In this document: one piece after another, positions 39,567-48,486 of the stretch
Layout: every line of letters starts with the position of its first letter
How positions within the stretch are numbered: position 1 is the stretch's first letter
DNA from: Phocaeicola sartorii JCM 17136 = DSM 21941
Lineage (GTDB): Bacteria > Bacteroidota > Bacteroidia > Bacteroidales > Bacteroidaceae
Reading direction: 5' to 3'
Length of the DNA: 64,000 nucleotides
Assembly (NCBI RefSeq): GCF_000614185.1
Contig: NZ_BAKM01000003.1
Location: 124,001 to 188,000, forward strand
Made by a program: the position numbers and the translations under genes
The notes under the pieces: generated by a model
What the model saw: the letters and a program-made list of their open reading frames with translations, nothing else
Database searches by the model: none
Told to the model about the DNA's origin: nothing

Positions 39567-39923
39567 ATGAGAAATTTTCATCCGGATAATAATTGCCCTG
39601 TACGGAATGTATTGTGCAGGCTTGGTGACAAGTGGTCTATGCTAGTTCTTATCACATTAAACGCTAACGGAACCATGCGGTTCTGCGATATCCATAAAAC
39701 CATAGCCGATATCTCACAACGCATGCTGACTGTAACCCTGCGCACACTGGAAACTGACGGACTAGTGAGCCGGAAAGTGTATGCCGAAGTTCCGCCACGA
39801 GTAGAATATGAACTGACAGAAAGAGGAAAAAGCTTAATGCCACATATAGAAGGATTGGTAAACTGGGCTTTACAGCAGCTGCCGGGAATTATGGAAAGCC
39901 GGAGTCAAACAGGCATCCCCTAA
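39567..39923 (+). CDS. HxlR-family transcriptional regulator
   Basis: 118 residues, the standard HxlR size. 'CPVRNVLCRLGDKWSMLVLITL' is the family N-terminus with the conserved Cys that serves as redox or electrophile sensor in relatives such as YodB and HypR. The winged helix follows: 'MRFCDIHKTIADISQRMLTVTLRTLETDGLVSR' and the wing 'AEVPPRVEYELTERGKSL'. It probably binds the 21-bp repeats upstream and controls itself and the divergent DJ-1 gene. The frame is intact. Confidence 0.92.
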   Translation: MRNFHPDNNCPVRNVLCRLGDKWSMLVLITLNANGTMRFCDIHKTIADISQRMLTVTLRTLETDGLVSRKVYAEVPPRVEYELTERGKSLMPHIEGLVNWALQQLPGIMESRSQTGIP

Positions 39924-39953
39924 AAAAAAAATTGAAAAAAAACTTCTTATTTA

Positions 39954-39983
39954 TTTGTTTTTGCTAGAAAAATATTACTTTTG
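39954..39983 (+). promoter_or_regulatory. Promoter of the Phe/Tyr operon
   Basis: TTTG at 39954-39957 and TACTTTTG at 39976-39983, 18 bases apart. The expected start is near 39988-39992, about 20 bases before the leader-peptide ATG. Confidence 0.7.
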
Positions 39984-40011
39984 CAGCGTATTCAATAACA
40001 ATGAGAACAAA

Positions 40012-40101
40012 ATGAAAGCATTATACAATACATACTTTTTCTTCTTTTATTACTTTTACTTTAGCAACAAAGTGAAGCGGGAGTTTGTATGTGTACGTTA
40101 A
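40012..40101 (+). CDS. Phe/Tyr leader peptide
   Basis: A 29-codon ORF whose residues 8-17 are YFFFFYYFYF; 12 of 29 residues are Phe or Tyr. It lies between a good promoter and a strong terminator, directly upstream of the prephenate dehydratase gene. This is the layout of an amino-acid attenuation leader, such as pheL in enterobacteria, but the sequence is unrelated. When charged tRNA-Phe or tRNA-Tyr is scarce the ribosome should stall in the run at 40033-40062; otherwise it reaches the TAA at 40099-40101. A four-codon ORF (ATG at 40001) precedes it in another frame. Confidence 0.85.
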   Translation: MKALYNTYFFFFYYFYFSNKVKREFVCVR

Positions 40102-40167
40102 ACGACGAATAAATCAATGCGATAATAACAACGAAATCCCGCTTCCGGCAAGAAGCGGGATTTTTTT
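40074..40167 (+). terminator. Attenuator: terminator with competing antiterminator strand
   Basis: AATCCCGCTTC (40135-40145) pairs with GAAGCGGGATT (40152-40162) over a six-base loop, followed by a T run: a strong intrinsic terminator. The same nine bases GAAGCGGGA also occur at 40074-40082 inside the leader-peptide gene and can pair with TCCCGCTTC (40137-40145) instead, which would prevent the terminator. Confidence 0.82.
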
Positions 40168-40186
40168 ATAATAAATAAAACAGCAA

Positions 40187-41029
40187 ATGAAAAAGATAGC
40201 AATACAAGGTGTACCGGGCTCATATCACGACATTGCCGCCCACAAGTTCTTCCCGGGGGAAGAAATCGAACTAATCTGCTGTTCCACATTCGAGGAAATC
40301 TTTTCGAATATGAAGCAGGATAGCAATGTGATTGGTATGCTTGCCATCGAAAACACCATTGCAGGCAGCCTGCTGCATAACTACGAGTTGCTGCGCGAAA
40401 GTGGAATGACCATTATCGGAGAACACAAACTACGCATCAAACACAGTTTCATGTGTCTGCCCGATGATGACTGGGATACACTGACAGAAGTCAACTCCCA
40501 CCCCGTCGCCTTGGCACAATGCCGGGAATTCCTGATGCAACATCCCAAACTGAAAATCGTAGAAACGGAAGATACAGCCGGGAGCGCGGAAGCCATCAAA
40601 CGGGATAACCTGAAAGGGCATGCCGCCATCTGCTCCAGATACGCCGCCGATTTGTACGGAATGAAGGTATTGGAAGAAGGCATCGAAACCAACAAACACA
40701 ACTTCACCCGTTTCCTGGTAGTGGCCGACCCATGGAAAGCCGACGAACTCCGCAACCGTTCCAGTGTGAACAAAGCCAACATCGTCTTCTCCCTCCCCCA
40801 CAACGAAGGAAGCCTGTCGCAAGTGCTCTCTATCTTTTCTTTCTATAAAATCAATCTCACCAAAATCCAATCATTGCCCATCATCGGACGCGAATGGGAA
40901 TACCTGTTCTACGTAGATGTAATTTTCAATGATTATCTGAGATACAAACAGTCTATTGACGCCGTAACCCCATTGACAAAAGAACTTAAAATATTAGGAG
41001 AATATGCAGAAGGAACATCAACCATATAA
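40187..41029 (+). CDS. pheA: Prephenate dehydratase
   Basis: 280 residues, a stand-alone dehydratase without chorismate mutase. Catalytic motifs: 'VPGSYHDIAAHKFF', 'MLAIENTIAGSLLHNYELL', and the T-R-F motif in 'KHNFTRFLVVAD'. A C-terminal ACT domain follows ('GSLSQVLSIFSFYKINLTKIQS'). The usual Phe-binding ESRP motif is replaced here by 'QSLP', so feedback inhibition by Phe may differ. It converts prephenate to phenylpyruvate. The start is 20 bases past the attenuator, and its 3' end overlaps the aminotransferase gene by 26 bases. Confidence 0.95.
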   Translation: MKKIAIQGVPGSYHDIAAHKFFPGEEIELICCSTFEEIFSNMKQDSNVIGMLAIENTIAGSLLHNYELLRESGMTIIGEHKLRIKHSFMCLPDDDWDTLTEVNSHPVALAQCREFLMQHPKLKIVETEDTAGSAEAIKRDNLKGHAAICSRYAADLYGMKVLEEGIETNKHNFTRFLVVADPWKADELRNRSSVNKANIVFSLPHNEGSLSQVLSIFSFYKINLTKIQSLPIIGREWEYLFYVDVIFNDYLRYKQSIDAVTPLTKELKILGEYAEGTSTI

Positions 41030-42188
41030 TATTCAGCCGGCAGACCGTCTGGCGAATGTTAGCGAATACTATTTCAGCCGTAAACTGAAAGAAGTGGCAC
41101 AAATGAATGCCGAAGGTAAGAATGTGATCAGCCTGGGGATAGGAAGCCCTGACATGCCTCCTTCGGAAGAAACCGTGCAAGTACTGTGCGAACAGGCGAA
41201 ACGCCCCGATGTTCACGGATACCAGCCCACCGTCGGCATCCCCGAACTACGCAAAGCCATGGCCGGCTGGTACAAACGCTGGTATCATGTCGATCTTGAT
41301 CCGGCGACAGAAATCCAGCCCCTGATCGGTTCCAAGGAAGGCATCCTGCATGTTACACTGGCGTTTGTCAATCCGGGTGACCAGGTATTGGTTCCCAATC
41401 CGGGCTACCCTACCTACACCTCTTTAAACAAGATATTGGGCAGCGAGATTGTGAACTACAACCTACGCGAAGACAACCACTGGCAACCCGACTTCGAGGA
41501 ACTGGAGAAGATGGACTTGAGCCGCGTCAAGATAATGTGGACCAACTATCCCAATATGCCGACCGGAGCGAACGCCACGATGGAACTGTATGAAAAGCTG
41601 GTAGACTTTGCACGCCGGCACAACATCGTGATTGTAAACGACAACCCATACAGCTTTATCCTGAACAAACAGCCGCTGAGCATCCTCAATGTGCCCGGTG
41701 CCAAAGAATGCTGTATCGAGTTCAACTCGATGAGCAAGAGCCACAATATGCCGGGATGGCGTGTGGGAATGCTTGCTACCAACGCGCAGTTCGTACAATG
41801 GATATTGAAAATAAAGAGTAATATTGATTCAGGAACTTTCCGCCCCATGCAACTGGCCGCCGCACAAGCTTACAACAACAGTGTGGAATGGCACGAAGAA
41901 GCGAACGTCAATGTCTATAGTCGTCGCCGCCAACTGGCAGAAGAGATTATGAAAGTACTCGGTTGTAGTTTTGATCCCAATCAGGTAGGCATGTTCCTTT
42001 GGGGACGCATCCCCGAATCTTACAATGACGTGGAAGAGCTGACCGAAAAAGTGTTGCACGAAGCACGTGTGTTCATCACTCCGGGCTTCATCTTCGGCAG
42101 CAACGGCAAACGCTATATCCGCATCTCCCTTTGTGCCAAGGAGGACAAACTGGCAGAAGCACTGGAAAGAATTAAAAAGATAATGTAA
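41004..42188 (+). CDS. Class I/II aminotransferase, probably aromatic
   Basis: 394 residues. 'ISLGIGSPDMPPSEETV' and 'HGYQPTVGIPELRKAMAGWY' open the fold, 'NYPNMPTGAN' and 'VNDNPYSFIL' bind the cofactor, and the PLP lysine is in 'FNSMSKSHNMPGWRVG'. The best general match is the LL-diaminopimelate/aspartate aminotransferase group, but position between pheA and the DAHP synthase gene points to transamination of phenylpyruvate and hydroxyphenylpyruvate. It overlaps pheA by 26 bases, implying translational coupling. No frameshift. Confidence 0.9.
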   Translation: MQKEHQPYNIQPADRLANVSEYYFSRKLKEVAQMNAEGKNVISLGIGSPDMPPSEETVQVLCEQAKRPDVHGYQPTVGIPELRKAMAGWYKRWYHVDLDPATEIQPLIGSKEGILHVTLAFVNPGDQVLVPNPGYPTYTSLNKILGSEIVNYNLREDNHWQPDFEELEKMDLSRVKIMWTNYPNMPTGANATMELYEKLVDFARRHNIVIVNDNPYSFILNKQPLSILNVPGAKECCIEFNSMSKSHNMPGWRVGMLATNAQFVQWILKIKSNIDSGTFRPMQLAAAQAYNNSVEWHEEANVNVYSRRRQLAEEIMKVLGCSFDPNQVGMFLWGRIPESYNDVEELTEKVLHEARVFITPGFIFGSNGKRYIRISLCAKEDKLAEALERIKKIM

Positions 42189-42207
42189 TAAAAAACAAGA
42201 TAGATTT

Positions 42208-43276
42208 ATGGAATTAGATTTAAAACCCATCGAACTGGCGGGAATTGAAAAGAAACGCCCGATGATCATTGCCGGCCCATGTAGTGCCGAAACAGAACAA
42301 CAAGTAATGGATACAGCCACTATGCTGGCCAATAAAGGCATCAAGATTTTCCGTGCCGGAATCTGGAAGCCGCGTACCAAACCGGGAGGCTTCGAAGGCA
42401 TCGGTGTAGAAGGCCTGGCATGGCTGAAACGAGTAAAACAAGAAACCGGCATGTATGTGGCTACCGAAGTAGCTACCGCCAAACATGTTTACGAATGCTT
42501 GAAAGCTGGAATAGATGTGCTTTGGATCGGCGCACGCACCACTGCCAACCCGTTTGCCGTACAGGAAATAGCCGATGCGCTGAAAGGAGTGGACATTCCT
42601 ATATTGATTAAAAACCCGGTCAATCCTGACCTTGAATTGTGGATTGGAGCCTTCGAGCGCATCAACAATGCAGGTTTGAAGCAACTGGGTGCTATCCACC
42701 GCGGATTTTCTTCTTACGATAAAAAGATTTACCGTAACCTGCCCCAATGGCATATTCCTATCGAATTGCGCCGTCGCATTCCCGAACTGCCTATCTTCTG
42801 CGACCCCAGCCATATCGGTGGCAAGCGCGAGTTGGTAGCTCCCCTCTGCCAGCAGGCAATGGACTTAGGTTTTGACGGTTTAATCGTAGAATCACACTGC
42901 AATCCCGACTGTGCATGGAGCGATGCCGCCCAACAAGTCACTCCCGATGTGCTGGACTACATCCTGAATCTGCTGGTCATCCGCAAAGAAACCCAAACCA
43001 CCGAAAACCTGGGTGAACTGCGTAACCAAATCGATGACTGCGACAATGAAATTATCGAGGTTTTGGCCAAACGTATGCGCGTCTGCCGTGAAATCGGTAC
43101 ATTCAAGAAAGAACACGATATGACCATCCTGCAGACAGGCCGTTACAATGAGATTCTGGACAAGCGCGGTGCACAAGGTTCACTGTGCGGCATGGATTCA
43201 GACTTCATAAAAAAAAGTATTCGAAGCCATCCACGAAGAAAGCGTAAGGCAACAAATGGAAATCATAAATAAGTAA
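42208..43276 (+). CDS. Bifunctional DAHP synthase / chorismate mutase (frameshift near the C-terminus)
   Basis: About 355 residues. The N-terminal type Ibeta DAHP synthase shows 'MIIAGPCSAETEQQV', 'RAGIWKPRTKPGGFEG', 'WIGARTTANPF', 'LIKNPVNPD', and 'IFCDPSHIGGKREL'. The chorismate mutase domain is C-terminal ('LGELRNQIDDCDNEIIEVLAKRM'). One A too many in the run at 43207-43214 shifts the last 20 codons; read without it they are VFEAIHEESVRQQMEIINK, ending at the TAA at 43274-43276, which I use. The fusion makes DAHP from PEP and erythrose 4-phosphate, and prephenate from chorismate, supplying the neighbouring pheA and tyrA. Confidence 0.93.
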
Positions 43277-43280
43277 ACCG

Positions 43281-44054
43281 ATGAGAATATTAATTTTAGG
43301 AGCCGGCAAAATGGGCTCCTTCTTTACCGATGTATTGAGTTTCCAGCACGAAACAGCCGTATTTGATGTTGACCCGAAACGCCTTCGTTTCGTTTACAAC
43401 ACCTACCGATATACCACACTGGAAGAGATTGAAGAATTCAAGCCCGAACTGGTTATCAATGCGGCAACCGTGAAATATACGCTGGATGCTTTTCACCAAG
43501 TATTGCCTGCTCTCCCCAAGGATTGCATCATCAGCGATATCGCCTCGGTAAAGACCGGACTGAAAGAGTTTTATGACCAATGCGGATTCCGTTATGTGTC
43601 TACTCACCCCATGTTCGGTCCCACCTTTGCCAACCTTGACAAACTGAGCACCGAAAATGCCATCATCATCAGCGAAGGTGACCATCTGGGTAAAATCTTC
43701 TTCAAGGACTTATACCAGAACCTTGGACTGAATATCTTTGAATATACCTTCGACGAGCATGATGAGACAGTGGCCTATTCGTTGTCTATCCCTTTTGTTT
43801 CCACTTTCGTTTTTGCGGCAGTGATGAAGCATCAGGACGCACCGGGTACTACTTTCAAACGTCACATGAAGATAGCCAAGGGAGTACTAAGCGAAGACGA
43901 CTACCTGTTGCAGGAAATTTTATTCAATCCCCGCACCCCGGCACAGGTAGAAGGTATCCGTACAGAATTAAATGAGCTGTTGGATATCATCAACAAGAAA
44001 GATGCTGCGGGGATGCGTGCCTATCTTAGCAAGATTCGGGAAAAGATTAAATGA
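43281..44054 (+). CDS. tyrA: Prephenate dehydrogenase
   Basis: 257 residues. The NAD-binding motif is 'ILILGAGKMGSFF', 'ISDIASVKTGLKEF' holds the conserved Ser-Val-Lys, and 'YVSTHPMFGPTFAN' carries the catalytic His with the H-P-M-F-G-P signature. It turns prephenate into 4-hydroxyphenylpyruvate for tyrosine. It starts 4 bases after the corrected end of the DAHP synthase/mutase gene and is the last gene of the operon, so all steps from DAHP entry and chorismate to Phe and Tyr are under the same attenuator. Frame intact. Confidence 0.94.
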   Translation: MRILILGAGKMGSFFTDVLSFQHETAVFDVDPKRLRFVYNTYRYTTLEEIEEFKPELVINAATVKYTLDAFHQVLPALPKDCIISDIASVKTGLKEFYDQCGFRYVSTHPMFGPTFANLDKLSTENAIIISEGDHLGKIFFKDLYQNLGLNIFEYTFDEHDETVAYSLSIPFVSTFVFAAVMKHQDAPGTTFKRHMKIAKGVLSEDDYLLQEILFNPRTPAQVEGIRTELNELLDIINKKDAAGMRAYLSKIREKIK

Positions 44055-44095
44055 TGAACATCCCTCACACAGGGCATCTTGTTTCTAGAACTATA

Positions 44096-44139
44096 ATTGC
44101 CATTCCCTACCGGTTTTCACACGGGTCCGGAATGGCAAT
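44096..44139. terminator. Hairpin between convergent tyrA and GH35
   Basis: ATTGCCATTCC (44096-44106) pairs perfectly with GGAATGGCAAT (44129-44139). It lies between convergent genes. The T-tail is weak, so it may serve both directions as a stem only. Confidence 0.5.
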
Positions 44140-44176
44140 CCTGTTATCTTGTCTTTTTACAGCTATTCTTTCGGGC

Positions 44177-46076
44177 TTAATTATTCAGTTTCATCAAGAC
44201 AGGCACTTTCACGGTTCCCACCTCAGCCTTAGGCTCTGCGTTCAACTGCTCGAAAATGACAATCTTGTTTTCCCCTTTTTTCAGCCAAACTCCGGGAATA
44301 TAAAGAGTCTGCTGGGGGCCTACCTGCCAGTAACGTCCTATATTGATTCCGTTGATGAAGATAATTCCTTTTCCCCATTGCTCCATATCAATAAATGTAT
44401 CGCCGGTTTCCTTCAACGTAAATGTACCTTCATAAAGCACCGGGCAATCTTTTAACTTAGCCGCCTTTACCGATCCGTTTGCATACACATTATTTCCCAG
44501 TTTGCCCAAATCGGGAACTTCGCTCATCGGCAACGGATACATGTTCCATCCACCTGTTATTTCCTTGCCGGCAATGGTGACAGGCTGATGATTCCCTTTG
44601 TATTATGAACAATTTCGCTGCCATAATTAATTCGGCCCATGTTTTCAACAAGAATCTGCAACGTAGCATTGAACGGCACATCTATCTCCATCGAGTAAGT
44701 CTGGGTATTGCGGTTCAGCACACCTGCCTTCTCGCCGTCAACGTAAACCACGGCATAGTCGCGCAGGCCGGGAATCTCCAGTGTTCCGCTGATGGGCTGG
44801 TTAAAATGGCGGGTATACAGCACATATCCATTTCCTTGATTCAACTGCTCGAATGTCAGCGGTGTATCATTCACAACCGATTTCATCTTCTCGGCATAGC
44901 CCAGTACATCAGCCACTTTATCCAACTTGATGGAAGGTATTTCGATGACCGGTATCGGGGCCGGTGCCTCAGGAACCGCATAGTTCACATATTTCTTGAT
45001 CACCGTGCGGATGGAGTCGTATTTCGGAGTCACCCATCCCGCCTCACTGATAGGCGCGTCATAGTCATAACTCGTCAAGTCGGGCTGTATATCGCGCTTC
45101 TTGTCATAATTCGCTCCACTGGTAAAGCCGAAGTTAGTGCCCCCGTGTACCATATAGACATTGAAAGAGACATCATTTTTCAGGTAAGCCTCTGTCTGGC
45201 GGGCTATTTGTGAAGCACTCACCTGCGGAAACGGTTCCGCCCAATGAGACAACCAGCCGGGATAGAACTCAGCTACCATATACGGACCTTTCCCGTCATG
45301 ATACTGATTGACCACTTTTTTCAAGTTCTCAATATCACTTTCCCCATTCGCTGTCGGCAAAGCTCCCCGGGTGGTTCCTCCTTCAAACAGCCAGCTGCCG
45401 TCGGAAGTGAACAGAGGCACATTGAAACCGGCATCCGCAACTGCTGTTTGATCTTGGCATTGTAGGCACGGTGTTCTTCCAAAGGAATATCCTTGCGCTG
45501 CGCCACATACGATCCGAATTCGTTTTCACACTGCACCATAATGATGGGACCTCCCTTGGTGCATTGCAGGTCTCCCACTTCTTTATACAGACGGTCAATA
45601 TACATTTTGGTATATTTCAGGAACTCAGCATTATCTCTTCTGATCTCCATGCCTTTCACATTTTGCAGCCACCAGGGGTAACCGCCAAACTCCCATTCGG
45701 CACAAACATACGGTCCGGGACGAAGAATCACCATCATTCCTTCCTCTCCGGCTATCCTGATATATTCAGCCAGGTTTTTGTCACCCGTGAAATCCCATTT
45801 TCCCGGTTCCGGTTCGTGAAGATTCCAAAACACATAGGTAGCTACCGTATTCAGCCCCATGCCTTTCATCATTTGCAGGCGATGACGCCAATACTGATGA
45901 GGGATTCGGGCATAATGCATTTCTCCTGAAAGAATAGGGGTCACTTTACCGTTCCGGTAAAAATGTCCGTCTTTAATCTCGAAAGTCGATTTTGACTGGG
46001 CCATCAAACATAGAGGCATGAGCAGCATCAACAGCAACAGATAAATAATCTTTTTTTCATGGTTAGAATTAGTCAA
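44177..46076 (-). CDS. GH35 beta-galactosidase, secreted (two frameshifts)
   Basis: About 630 residues in three frames. Signal peptide ([18 protein letters not shown]), then '[43 protein letters not shown]', the acid/base Glu in '[13 protein letters not shown]', the nucleophile Glu in '[14 protein letters not shown]', and C-terminal jelly-roll domains ending '[21 protein letters not shown]'. Breaks lie near 45445 (continuing [14 protein letters not shown]) and at 44583-44584, where one C lost on the coding strand gives [13 protein letters not shown]. An ATG at 46060 with one A missing from its A run is the alternative start. It removes terminal beta-galactose; no SusCD pair is nearby. Confidence 0.9.
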
Positions 46077-46147
46077 TTGGTTTAATCAACAAAAATACTG
46101 AAATAAAAGAGAGAGTGCCCGATTTTTGTTTTTTTTATGGTTTTATT

Positions 46148-46178
46148 TTTGCTGTCTCACAGATTTCCTCTACCTTTG
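46148..46178 (+). promoter_or_regulatory. Promoter of the B12-uptake operon
   Basis: TTTG (46148-46151), 19 bases, TACCTTTG (46171-46178): the full Bacteroides consensus. Transcription would begin at the 5' end of the riboswitch. Confidence 0.72.
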
Positions 46179-46181
46179 GAC

Positions 46182-46398
46182 AGTTTTGTTCCGCGATGCC
46201 TCCACATAAGGGCGAGGCACCGGATGAAAAGGGAATCAGGTGCAAGTCCTGAACAGTCCCGCTGCTGTAAGCTCCATCTACCCTATAAGGGGATAGGTTT
46301 ACTTATCACTCACGCCACTACCTGTATATATAATAAGGTGGGAAGGCAAGTAAACAGGAGTAAGTCAGAAGACCTGCAAAACGTAAAGTCATCGACCG
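46182..46398 (+). promoter_or_regulatory. Cobalamin (adenosylcobalamin) riboswitch
   Basis: Conserved blocks occur in order: GAGGCACCGGATGAAAAGGGAAT (about 46214-46236), CAGGTGCAAGTCCTGAACAG, CCCGCTGCTGTAAG (the B12 box region), 'CACGCCACTACCTGT', 'GGTGGGAAGGC', and the closing 'AGTAAGTCAGAAGACCTGC'. This is the cobalamin riboswitch core. It precedes the B12 receptor gene by about 60 bases. In this class binding of cobalamin lowers expression, commonly by hiding the start region; I see no separate terminator after it, so control of translation is likely. Confidence 0.93.
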
Positions 46399-46459
46399 TC
46401 GCTTTCGAGGAAAGAGCAGCGGTAAGAATGCAGTATTTATTCATTAATATGTTTTTTAA

Positions 46460-48470
46460 ATGAAAGGAAATAACCAGGCTTATAAGCTATGGCTTTGTCT
46501 GCTTTGCAGTTTTCTCCTATTGCCGTTTGATATGCAGGCACAGGAGAAAAGAGATTCCATTACCGGAAAAGTGCATAAAATAGATGAAGTTACGGTAACG
46601 GCCAAACGAGCGCCGCGAAACATTATAAGCTCTTCTCCTACCCAGCAATTCAAAAAGGCAGAAATGGAACGTCTCGGGGCATTAGAAGTCTCGGATGCCG
46701 TCCATCATTTCTCAGGTGTAAGCATTAAAGATTATGGAGGCATTGGAGGTATGAAAACCGTATCGGTACGTAGTTTGGGAGCACAACACACCACAGTTAG
46801 TTATGATGGAGTAGCTATCAGCGACTGTCAATCGGGGCAAGTGGATATTTCGCGTTTTTCACTAGACAACATTTCTGAACTCACAATGAATATCGGACAG
46901 ACAGACAATATCTACCAAACAGCCAAGATGTTTGCCTCTGCCGGCGCTCTGAGCATCGAAACTATCCGTCCGAAGTTTGAAGAACGTCCTTATAAATTAT
47001 CAACCAGTTTCAAAACCGGTTCCTTTGGACTTGCCAACCCTTCTTTTCTTTTTGCCCGAAAGCTGACTGATCGGTTCAGTCTATCTGCATACGGTGACTA
47101 CTTGCGAGCAGATGGGAATTATCCCTTCAAAATGTGGAACCATAGCAAGCTCATCGACTCCAAAAGAAATAATAGCGACATAGAGACTTATAAAGCGGAA
47201 CTGAATCTATTTGCCACCTTGAGCCATAAACAGAATTTAAAGGCCAAATTCTACCTATTCGACTCATCAAGAGGCTTACCGGGAAGTGTCATTTATGACA
47301 ATCCTTATGCAACAGAACGGCTCTATGACAAGAACTATTTCGGTCAGTTAAAATATGAAAACCACTTTTCAGATCAATGGAAATTACAGGCAATCGGAAA
47401 ATTTAACTATAGTTGGAATCGTGATTATAACAAACAAGCTTCCGGCACTACCGATGACCGTTTCCGACAGACCGAAAGCTATCTATCAACCACCCTATGG
47501 ACAGAACCCATCCAAGGGCTGTCTTTTTCATTGGCACAAGACTTTGCCTACAACTATCTTTCAACGAGCCTGCGTGAGTGCCAGTATCCGGAACGTTTTA
47601 CGTTACTCACCGTCCTGGCTACTCACTACCGCAGCACACACATTACAGCAACAGCTTCCTTACTTAACACATACATTACAGAAAATGTTAAAATAGGAAC
47701 AGCCGCCGATGACCGTAAACGCCTGTCCCCCGCCATCAGTTTGGCCATGGAAACCTTTTGAAGATGCCGGATGGCGTTTGAGAGCTTCTTATAAAGACAT
47801 ATTCCGTGTCCCTACCTTCAACGATTTATATTATCTGCTGATAGGTAATAGCCGACTCAAGCCCGAGAGCACGAAACAATTTAATCTAGGTACTACATGG
47901 GGGTATTCTTTCCCTTCTGTCATTGATTATCTCAATATTTCAATTGATGCCTATTACAACCGGGTCAATGACAAAATAGTGGCTATCCCCACCATGTTCA
48001 TCTGGAAAATGTCCAATGTAGGCAAAGTAGAAACCATAGGTGTTGACGTAAATATAGGAAGTGAACTAACCCTTGCAGACGGTTATAAGCTATACATAAC
48101 AGGAGCCTATAATTTCATGCAAGCCGAAGATATAACAAACCGAGACAGTAAAATATGGAAAAATCAAATAGCTTATACACCAAAGCATTCCGGCTCGGGT
48201 AGTATAACAGTAGAATTGCCATGGCTAAACCTTACTTATAACCTCCTGTATGCATCCGAGCGCTACCGAATGCCGCAAAACTCCAACGACAACCGCATAG
48301 AGCCTTATACAGACCACAGCCTGTCCCTTTCACGCGTATTCCGTTGGAAGAAACAATCGCTCCGCATACAACTGGACGCAGTCAACCTAGGAAACAAGAA
48401 TTATGAAGTAGTTCGCTTTTATCCTATGCCCGGACGAAATTACAAGATCAAATTTAACTATAATTTATAA
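46460..48470 (+). CDS. btuB: TonB-dependent vitamin B12 receptor BtuB type (one frameshift)
   Basis: About 670 residues. Signal peptide (LWLCLLCSFLLLPFDMQAQ), TonB box region ('IDEVTVTAKRAPRNI'), plug with 'VSDAVHHFSGVSIKDYGGIGGMKTVSVRS' and 'VDISRFSLDNISELTM', then a 22-strand-type barrel to 'YNL'. An extra A near 47747 breaks the frame: 'SLAMETF' should read SLAWKPFEDAGWRLRASYKD, which the other frame continues. The receptor imports cobalamins across the outer membrane. The riboswitch directly upstream and the btuG-F-C-D genes directly downstream make the substrate assignment strong. Confidence 0.92.
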
Positions 48471-48486
48471 TTAAAAGAGTACAAAA

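Noticed and set aside
40001..40015. Four-codon ORF (ATG AGA ACA AAA TGA) just before the leader peptide
   Set aside because: Too short to judge. It overlaps the leader ATG (ATGA) and might be chance, so it is only mentioned under the leader peptide.
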